Below, in pieces: positions 58,141 to 64,000 of a stretch of 64,000 nt of DNA. The stretch's first letter is position 1, and each line of letters opens with the position of its first letter. Source of the stretch: Fimbriimonadaceae bacterium (GTDB lineage Bacteria; Armatimonadota; Fimbriimonadia; Fimbriimonadales; Fimbriimonadaceae). The stretch is from the NCBI GenBank assembly GCA_019638795.1, contig JAHBTB010000013.1, positions 1 through 64,000 of the forward strand. The letters run 5' to 3'. A model generated the notes under the pieces. It was not told where the DNA came from and did not search any database. It worked only from the letters and a program-made list of their open reading frames with translations. Position numbers and translations under genes: made by a program.

Positions 58141-58824
58141 ATGACCAGGGTGGGACAAAAAACAATCGGCCTTGCTGATCGACCTGAAACATGCTCACCT
58201 CTAGAATGGCGACAAGTCGCCTGCAGCGGCGGATTCACACTAGTCGAATTGCTGGTGGCTGTGGGTATCGCGCTCGTTTTGGTCGGTCTCCTGTTGCCGG
58301 CTTATCGAGAGGCTCGGAGGTCAGCGTATATGACGGTCGATTCGAGTAACTTGCACCAGGTCGACGTGGGTCGGAGACTTTACGAAAGTGACACCGACGA
58401 CGTCCCCGTATTCAAACTCTATCAACTAGTTCGAAGCGGTTATGTCACGAAGACCTGCGTGATTTCGCCTCTAGACTTCACGGACATGGGCATAGGTAAC
58501 GTTTGGCTCGAGCATGTGGGCGAGCCTCACCGCCGCGAACCGTACCGGCTCACTTACGTCAGCGTCGGGGACGCCCACCTGATCGGGACAATTGAACAGA
58601 TTCGGAGTGATCAATCATTCGGCTGGTTGGCAAGCCTCGCAAGCGGCAGGTATCACCCCAAAACCTTCGAGCCCTTCGATGGAAAGTTCTTGAGGCTCTC
58701 AGAGTCCGGGGCGGTCTGGATCAAGCACGAGCCACCGCTTACTTGGATTGGCAACCATACCACTGAGTACAGTTCGCTAGCGCCCTTTGTCGATCATCCT
58801 GAATCCTACTTGGCTGAAAAATGA
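58141..58824 (+). CDS. Type II secretion/type IV pilus prepilin-like protein
   Basis: A 227-residue protein. A long 30-residue leader precedes the processing motif Gly-Phe in GGFTLVELLVAVGIALVLVG, the signature prepilin N-terminus with Glu+5 and the hydrophobic helix. The rest is a globular pseudopilin-like part (DSSNLHQVDVGRRLYESD, DGKFLRLSESGAVW) of the type common in planctomycete-like genomes. The leader is longer than usual, so the true start may be internal. It is stopped 4 bp into the next gene. No prepilin peptidase is in the window. Confidence 0.85.
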   Translation: MTRVGQKTIGLADRPETCSPLEWRQVACSGGFTLVELLVAVGIALVLVGLLLPAYREARRSAYMTVDSSNLHQVDVGRRLYESDTDDVPVFKLYQLVRSGYVTKTCVISPLDFTDMGIGNVWLEHVGEPHRREPYRLTYVSVGDAHLIGTIEQIRSDQSFGWLASLASGRYHPKTFEPFDGKFLRLSESGAVWIKHEPPLTWIGNHTTEYSSLAPFVDHPESYLAEK

Positions 58825-59222
58825 TACTTGCAGTTCAAGACGTAAAGGTTCGCGGGCTGGCCATCTGGGGTCTGTTTCCATGTGCCCAAGTGCTTACCGA
58901 GGCAATCCGATTTGCATTGACCCATGTCGGCCTGAACATGTTCTTGTCACCACTCGTTGTCTTGCCGTTGGCCATAGGTGTCGTTGAAGGCCTTGTGTTT
59001 GTCCGAGTCATAAAGTGGGCTGATACAAAGTGGGCACGGTTAGTGTTCGCGCTGGTGTTGTGGAGTGTGGCGATCGCGCTAGCCTTTAATTTGTCCGATA
59101 TCGTGGTGCTCAGGGCAAGTCTAGTCAGCATTAGTTTTGAAGCCATGTTTGCGCTCTTGTCTGCCGGCATTGGCCTGTGCTTGACGGCAATGGTGGGCAA
59201 GTTTTTGGCTAGGCCAGCATGA
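58821..59222 (+). CDS. Small four-helix membrane protein
   Basis: A 133-residue protein with four hydrophobic helices (about 10-30, 40-60, 72-90 and 103-126), joined by short loops. No family recognised. Its start overlaps the prepilin-like gene by 4 bp (ATGA), so they are co-translated and probably linked in function. Confidence 0.7.
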   Translation: MILAVQDVKVRGLAIWGLFPCAQVLTEAIRFALTHVGLNMFLSPLVVLPLAIGVVEGLVFVRVIKWADTKWARLVFALVLWSVAIALAFNLSDIVVLRASLVSISFEAMFALLSAGIGLCLTAMVGKFLARPA

Positions 59223-59301
59223 GGGGCGCCTGAACCACGACTTCTAGCCCGCTACGCAGCCTTCGCAGGCGGACCTCGGCTAGAATGAGCCATTCAAGCC
59301 C

Positions 59302-61083
59302 ATGTTCGTAGCCGCCACCTGCCTTGCCGCCATGTCTCTCGCCAAACACACCTTCACCCTAGGGAAGCAAGATTTTTTGCTTGACGAGAAGCCGTTCAAA
59401 ATCCGGGCCGGTGAGATGCATCCCGCGCGGATACCGGCCGAATATTGGCGGCACCGCATCAAGATGGCGAAGGCGATGGGCCTCAACACGGTCAGCGCCT
59501 ACATCTTCTGGAACTACCTGGAAAAGGAAGAGGGCAAGTTTGATTTTTCAACGGGAAACCACAACGTCGCCCAGTTCATCAAGCTGTGCCAAGAGGAGGG
59601 GATGTGGGTCATTCTCCGGCCCGGGCCGTACGTCTGCGCCGAGTGGGACTTCGGCGGGTTGCCTTGGTGGCTCCTGAAGACCCCCGACATCAAGGTGCGA
59701 TGCATGGACCCTCGGTACACACGGGCGGCGGGCCGGTACATCGCCCGGCTCGCCAAAGAGGTCAGGCCGCTTCTCGTCACGAACGGCGGGCCGATCCTAA
59801 TGGTGCAGGTCGAGAACGAGTACGGGAGCTACGGCAACGACCGGCAGTACATGCAGTGGCTTCACGACACGTGGGTCAAGAGCGGTGTCGACGTCCCCTT
59901 CTACACGTCCGACGGCCCGACACCCTACATGCTTGAGGCGGGCTCTCTGCCCGGTTGCGCGGTGGGCCTTGACTCGCTGGGATCCAACCAGGACGCCGAA
60001 CTGGCCCGCAAGGTGCGTCCGGGCGTCCCCGTTTTCAGCGGTGAGACGTACCCAGGCTGGTTGACGCATTGGGGGGAAAAGTGGGCGGGGAACCCGACCG
60101 ACAACGTGGTCAAGGAGGTGTCGTTCCTCCTCGACAACAAGCATTCGTTCAGCCTCTATATGTTCCACGGCGGGACAAACTTCGAGTATTGGGCCGGGGC
60201 CAACAGCGGTGGGAAGGGCTATGAGCCCGACGTCACGAGCTACGACTACGACGCGCCGCTCAACGAGCAGGGAGTGGCCACACCCAAGTATATGGCTCTG
60301 CGCGAGCTGATCGGAAAGCACCTTCCCGCCGGCGAGTCGCTTCCCCCGGTGCCGGCGGCGGTTCCGACCACGACGGTGGCCCCCATCGAGATGAAGCCGT
60401 ACTCCAGCGTCTGGGACAATTTGCCGACGCCGAGCCGGCACCCGCAGCCGACGACCTTCGAGGCGGCGGGCCTGCGGGGCGGACTGATGCTGTACCGCAC
60501 GAAGCTGGTCGGCCACAAGTCGGGCCGGCTGACCGTCACCAACCTCCACGACTTCGCGACCGTCTTTGTCGACGGCCAGTATGTCGGCACCATCGACCGG
60601 CGCGAGGGACAGAACTCCATCGAGCTGCCCAAGGCGACTTCGGCGACACCGGTCCTTGACATCTTGGTGGAGGGGATGGGACGAATCAACTTCGCCCAGT
60701 ACTTGATCGACCGGAAGGGCATCACCGACCGGGTGACGCTGAACGGCATGACCCTGATGACCTGGGAGCAGTTCGCGATGCCGCTGGACGGTGCGTGGGT
60801 CGGCAAGCTCAAGCCGTCGCTTGACAAACGGCCCGGCCACTTCTATCGCGGGTGGTTTGACCTCGCCACGCCGGCCGACACCTATCTGGATGTCAGCGGC
60901 TACCGCAAGGGCTTCGTGTGGGTCAACGGCCATAACCTGGGCCGGTTCTGGGAGATCGGGCCCCAAAAGCGGCTCTATTGCCCGGCGACGTGGCTGAAGG
61001 CAGGGCAGAACGAGGTCGTGGTGTTCGACATGCTGGGGAACCAGGCCGCCCCCGTGGCGGGCTTCGAAAAGCTCCAAGGATAA
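59302..61083 (+). CDS. GH35 beta-galactosidase, possibly secreted
   Basis: A 593-residue enzyme. A weak signal-like start (MFVAATCLAAMSLA) is followed by the GH35 barrel: IRAGEMHPARIPAEYWRHR, VSAYIFWNYLEKEEGKFDF, RPGPYVCAEWDFGGLPWWL. The acid/base is Glu173 in VQVENEYGSYG, and the nucleophile is Glu248 in SGETYPGWLTHWGEKW. Two C-terminal beta domains follow (about 395-593). It removes terminal beta-galactose from glycans. Length and order are typical of bacterial GH35. Confidence 0.96.
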   Translation: MFVAATCLAAMSLAKHTFTLGKQDFLLDEKPFKIRAGEMHPARIPAEYWRHRIKMAKAMGLNTVSAYIFWNYLEKEEGKFDFSTGNHNVAQFIKLCQEEGMWVILRPGPYVCAEWDFGGLPWWLLKTPDIKVRCMDPRYTRAAGRYIARLAKEVRPLLVTNGGPILMVQVENEYGSYGNDRQYMQWLHDTWVKSGVDVPFYTSDGPTPYMLEAGSLPGCAVGLDSLGSNQDAELARKVRPGVPVFSGETYPGWLTHWGEKWAGNPTDNVVKEVSFLLDNKHSFSLYMFHGGTNFEYWAGANSGGKGYEPDVTSYDYDAPLNEQGVATPKYMALRELIGKHLPAGESLPPVPAAVPTTTVAPIEMKPYSSVWDNLPTPSRHPQPTTFEAAGLRGGLMLYRTKLVGHKSGRLTVTNLHDFATVFVDGQYVGTIDRREGQNSIELPKATSATPVLDILVEGMGRINFAQYLIDRKGITDRVTLNGMTLMTWEQFAMPLDGAWVGKLKPSLDKRPGHFYRGWFDLATPADTYLDVSGYRKGFVWVNGHNLGRFWEIGPQKRLYCPATWLKAGQNEVVVFDMLGNQAAPVAGFEKLQG

Positions 61084-61135
61084 GGCACAGTCTGGCGCGG
61101 CATTGTCGCGCCAGGACCGCTTTTGTTCGGTGCGA

Positions 61136-62404
61136 CTAGTCTAGAGTTGTCTTGACTAATTCGTGCCGGTATCCCTTTAACTCTTGAAACGCCCGGCCGA
61201 AGAAGTCGGCGAGATGGTCCACGTCTCCTTCTTCAAGGACAGAGTTATAGACCCAGAGCCGGACGAAGTCGTCGCGCGACTGCCAGGGCTGGATGAAGTA
61301 GTCCCAATCGACCCATCCAATTCCCGAGAGGTAGTACTGGAGGATCGTGTGCTGTGTGGAGCGCTTCGTATCCGTTCGTACCGCACTTTGACCTCTGATC
61401 ATCCGGGCGGGAACTTGGCTCGCCCGTAACAGACTGACCTCGACCGACGTGATGGCCTCGCAGTGGCCACCTCTGCGCTTGATGACTTCGCGAGGGTCGT
61501 CCGCGCCTGGCGGTGACCCGGGAGGACAGAACGTGAAGTTCTGATTGATCCAGTTCATCATGCCGATGACCGCCGATATCCCCCTTGGGTTTCCCATGGA
61601 TTTGGTGACGGCCACAACTTCCGCGGCCTTGGGGTCGATCGTCGACGCCTTGAGCCGGCTTGGGCTTGCGGCAAGGAACGGCTCCGTTGAGGTGGACGAT
61701 GCCGTGCCCTGACGTCCCAAGAGTGATTTGACGCTAAAGGGTGACAGGCGGACTTCTGTCGTCACGATGATGGGCTCGTTTCCTTGAGCACGGGCGACGA
61801 CAAACCGATTGCCATACTTGTCCGACTTCTCAACTTGGTCATAGACTCCTATGACCTTCCAAGAGACCAAGGATTGGTTTCGAGTCTCCATTGGCTTCGG
61901 CAACCAGAACTGTTCGCCGGCACGTAGGTTCGTGGTAGGTACCTTCCAGGTGAGCCGGAAGACTTTGTCACTGGCCCGGTTCACCATGTCCTGGGCAAAA
62001 TTGGCACCGGGGCCCCAGTGGTTTTTGTTCGCAACGAGGAACCGGGCGGTCTGCTTGGCCAAGGTGACTTGGCCGTCATCGAGTGCGGCCTCGACTAAGT
62101 TTGCGTAACTGAAGACGCCCGGGTTCCACTCGACATTGAGTCGGGCGATCTGGAGGCCCTCGGCTGTCTTGTGTTGTCGGCATAGCGCCCAACCGAGTGA
62201 TCTGACCAGATATTCGTCATGAAAGCCGCGCTGCACACCTTCGCGGCACACCCGCTCCATGCGCGCGTAGTCCTTCTTGTCACGAGCGGCCTCCATCAAT
62301 TTGATGTAGTCGCTCGCAGTGGGAGCCTGTTGACCTAGGAAGACCACAGCTAGCAACGGTGTCACAGGAGAAATGTACTCCATTGGCAACTGAAGGTCCA
62401 CCAA
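61136..62404 (-). CDS. Transglutaminase-like domain protein, possibly secreted
   Basis: A 422-residue protein. A hydrophobic start (YISPVTPLLAVVFLGQQ) suggests a signal peptide; a start at the internal Met of MEYISPV is possible. A helical TPR-like part (about 30-140) and a beta region (150-260) precede the transglutaminase core. The core has catalytic Cys in KRRGGHCEAITSVEVSLLRA, His in TQHTILQYYLSGIGW and Asp in VDWDYFIQP. This fold includes proteases and peptide-linking enzymes; the substrate is unknown. Confidence 0.85.
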   Translation of the reverse strand: MVDLQLPMEYISPVTPLLAVVFLGQQAPTASDYIKLMEAARDKKDYARMERVCREGVQRGFHDEYLVRSLGWALCRQHKTAEGLQIARLNVEWNPGVFSYANLVEAALDDGQVTLAKQTARFLVANKNHWGPGANFAQDMVNRASDKVFRLTWKVPTTNLRAGEQFWLPKPMETRNQSLVSWKVIGVYDQVEKSDKYGNRFVVARAQGNEPIIVTTEVRLSPFSVKSLLGRQGTASSTSTEPFLAASPSRLKASTIDPKAAEVVAVTKSMGNPRGISAVIGMMNWINQNFTFCPPGSPPGADDPREVIKRRGGHCEAITSVEVSLLRASQVPARMIRGQSAVRTDTKRSTQHTILQYYLSGIGWVDWDYFIQPWQSRDDFVRLWVYNSVLEEGDVDHLADFFGRAFQELKGYRHELVKTTLD

Positions 62405-62417
62405 ACGAGCAGAAAAG

Positions 62418-62451
62418 AAGCGGCCCGGGGCACAACTGCCCCGGGCCGCTT
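62418..62451 (-). terminator. Strong terminator of the rplJ-rplL operon
   Basis: AAGCGGCCCGGGGCA (62418-62432) and TGCCCCGGGCCGCTT (62437-62451) form a perfect 15-bp stem with a CAAC loop, followed on the minus strand by CTTTTCTG. It is 29 bp beyond the rplL stop. Confidence 0.95.
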
Positions 62452-62480
62452 GTTCTCGTTGTCCCCCTTTTGGGAGGGGC

Positions 62481-62879
<399 letters not shown>

Positions 62880-62885
62880 GGGGTC

Positions 62886-63572
62886 TTACTCCTGGGTTTC
62901 CGAGGCCTCAGCCTCGGGTGCGGCTTCGGTCTCCGCGGTCGGGGCTTCGGCGGCGGCCTCGGCGGCTGGTTCGGTGGTGGGCTCGGCGGCCGCCTCAGCG
63001 GCTGCCGGCTCCTCGGCGGCTGCCGTAGGCGCATCGGCCTCGGGCAGCGGTGAGCCTTCGGCGACCTTGTCCGCCACGGCACCGATCACGCGGATCGGGT
63101 CGGCGTACAGGGCTTCGATGACTCCGACGAGGTCGGCGATCGGTGCGGCGACGAGGCCGATGATCTGGGAGATGAGGACGTCGCGCGGCGGAAGCTTGCT
63201 CAGCTCCTCGACGCCACTTCCGTCAAACACCTTCCCGTTGATCAGCCCGCCCTTGACGACCAAGCTCTTGTGCGTCTTGGCAAAGTCCATGACGACCTTC
63301 GCGCAGTCGCTTTCGTTCTCGTAGAGGAACACGACGGCGGTCGGGCCGGACTTCAAGGTCTCGGTCAGGGGGCTTGCGCCTTCACCGGCGGCAAGGCCGA
63401 ACAGGGTGTTCTTCACAACCTGCAGCTCGCCGCCTTTCTCGCCCAGTTGCTTGCGAAGGAGCTGAAGCTCCTTCACCTTGAGCCCACGGTATTCGGTGAA
63501 TAGGACACCCTTCGAACGCTGGAAGCGTTCGCCGGTCTCCTCGATCACTCGGGCTTTCTGTGCGGTCGGCAT
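62886..63572 (-). CDS. rplJ: 50S ribosomal protein L10 with an acidic C-terminal extension
   Basis: A 228-residue protein from the ATG at 63572 (AAGGAAA before it). The conserved core PTAQKARVIEETGERFQRSK, VLFTEYRGLKVKELQLLRK, VVKNTLFGLAAGEG and SGVEELSKLPPRDVLISQI occupies the first 170 residues. The last 55 to 60 residues are almost only Ala, Glu, Pro and Thr (AEAAAEPTTEPAAEAAAEAP), beyond the usual length of about 165-175. L10 anchors the L7/L12 stalk. The extension lies where L7/L12 dimers bind, so it may alter the stalk. Confidence 0.97.
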   Translation of the reverse strand: MPTAQKARVIEETGERFQRSKGVLFTEYRGLKVKELQLLRKQLGEKGGELQVVKNTLFGLAAGEGASPLTETLKSGPTAVVFLYENESDCAKVVMDFAKTHKSLVVKGGLINGKVFDGSGVEELSKLPPRDVLISQIIGLVAAPIADLVGVIEALYADPIRVIGAVADKVAEGSPLPEADAPTAAAEEPAAAEAAAEPTTEPAAEAAAEAPTAETEAAPEAEASETQE

Positions 63573-63720
63573 TGGTTTTCCTTGTCGTTCGACAAAGCAA
63601 TCGGGCCCTTGCAGTTGTGAGCGCAAGAGCCCGATCTGTGCCGGCCCGGCCATGGTGGCCTGGGGGTTGAAATCGTTTTCTAGCCTCGAACCTCGGTCGG
63701 CTGCTGGTCAGGCGCTTAAG
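63573..63720 (-). promoter_or_regulatory. Structured rplJ leader (L10-type autoregulatory candidate)
   Basis: The minus-strand leader before rplJ is conserved-looking and folds: TCGGGCTCTTGC and GCAAGGGCCCGA (plus-strand 63601-63612 and 63623-63634) form a 12-bp stem with one G-U pair. GGCCACCATGGCC and a GAC/CTTAAG-containing part lie further upstream. L10 or L10-L12 normally binds such leaders to repress its own operon. The remaining 158 bp to the divergent gene at 63879 should contain both promoters. Confidence 0.6.
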
Positions 63721-63878
63721 GAACCCCTCGTGAAGGGAACCACCGACTGTCTGCGGAGAGTCCAACGGGGATTATGGCATCTTGATGGCGAGTCTGCCCG
63801 AGGACCCATGTCAGGCACTACGGAACGGGGCCGATAATAGGGAAGTCTAAGTGTCCTGAGGGGAGAAGCACAGCAGAG

Positions 63879-64000
63879 ATGGCGACAGTAGCTGAGTTTA
63901 TGGACGTCGTGCGGTCGGGAAGTGAGCGACGCTTCAAGGAGATGGTCGAGACCGACCCGGGCATCGCCCAGACCGCCGTGGAGGACTTCCATGGTTGCTC
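63879..64000 (+). CDS. Start of an unidentified gene, possibly ankyrin-repeat
   Basis: The ATG at 63879 follows GGGGAG at 63860-63865 and begins 40 codons that run off the window. The visible part (EFMDVVRSGSERRFKEMVE, DPGIAQTAVEDFHGC) resembles the first ankyrin repeat helix pair, where a Gly-x-x-x-x-x-x-Leu/Phe helix and a Asp-Pro turn occur. Too little is visible to be sure. It is divergent from rplJ. Confidence 0.4.
   Translation, partial: MATVAEFMDVVRSGSERRFKEMVETDPGIAQTAVEDFHGC

Overview
The window is a chromosomal segment of a GC-rich bacterium, interrupted by clearly AT-richer patches. The gene content suggests a diderm, flagellated, sugar-degrading organism: a flagellar hook cluster, a lipoprotein efflux adaptor, a PEP-CTERM protein, GH20, GH35 and GH95 enzymes, a DUF1800 protein, a bacterial alpha-2-macroglobulin, and a 23S-5S unit with no 16S beside it. 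Armatimonadota (Fimbriimonas-like) is my best guess. It rests on family content only, because there is no 16S gene to check.

Region 1 (1-7286) is accessory DNA. It ends at a tRNA-Leu(CAG), with a tyrosine integrase and an overlapping excisionase-like gene directly against the 3' end of the tRNA, which is the usual layout of an integrated island. The island holds the start of a DNA methyltransferase of the type III-like restriction class, a small divergent partner gene, a helical-repeat regulator-like protein, a probably damaged DUF3298-like gene, and about 3.1 kb of AT-rich sequence (1920-5030) without credible genes. The left end of the island lies outside the window.

Region 2 (7365-23098, all minus strand) is a long run of envelope genes, many joined by 4-bp overlaps: membrane protein, alpha-2-macroglobulin, VanW, GH20 hexosaminidase, beta-lactamase-fold serine hydrolase, MFS transporter, C39-like peptidase, and a MacA/MacB-like adaptor and permease without their ATPase. 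The GH20/serine hydrolase/MFS trio may handle cell-wall sugars.

Region 3 (23199-31472, minus) has etfA, etfB, trmFO, leuB, era and a large glycosidase-like protein with unusual charged tails. Region 4 (31631-35715, plus) is a flagellar hook cluster (fliK, flgD, a flagellar operon protein, flgE) behind a sigma28-like promoter. Region 5 (35742-41718) has a PEP-CTERM protein, RidA, a two-gene unit containing an acyl-ACP-reductase-like enzyme, an MlaF-like ATPase, two tandem LTxxQ-type secreted proteins, a GNAT acetyltransferase and tRNA-Lys(CTT).

Region 6 (41719-52869) starts with a small AT-rich patch, then msrA, a small lipoprotein, carA without carB, a PilZ-like protein, a GH95 fucosidase, a DUF1800 protein, an exported amidase, mnmE and a DinB-like protein. 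Region 7 (53052-58060) is a solitary 23S-5S rRNA unit with its own promoter, long processing stem and terminator, followed at once by the C-terminal half of methionine synthase. Region 8 (58141-64000) has a prepilin-like protein, a membrane protein, a GH35 beta-galactosidase, a transglutaminase-like protein, the rplJ-rplL operon with a structured leader, and the start of one more gene.
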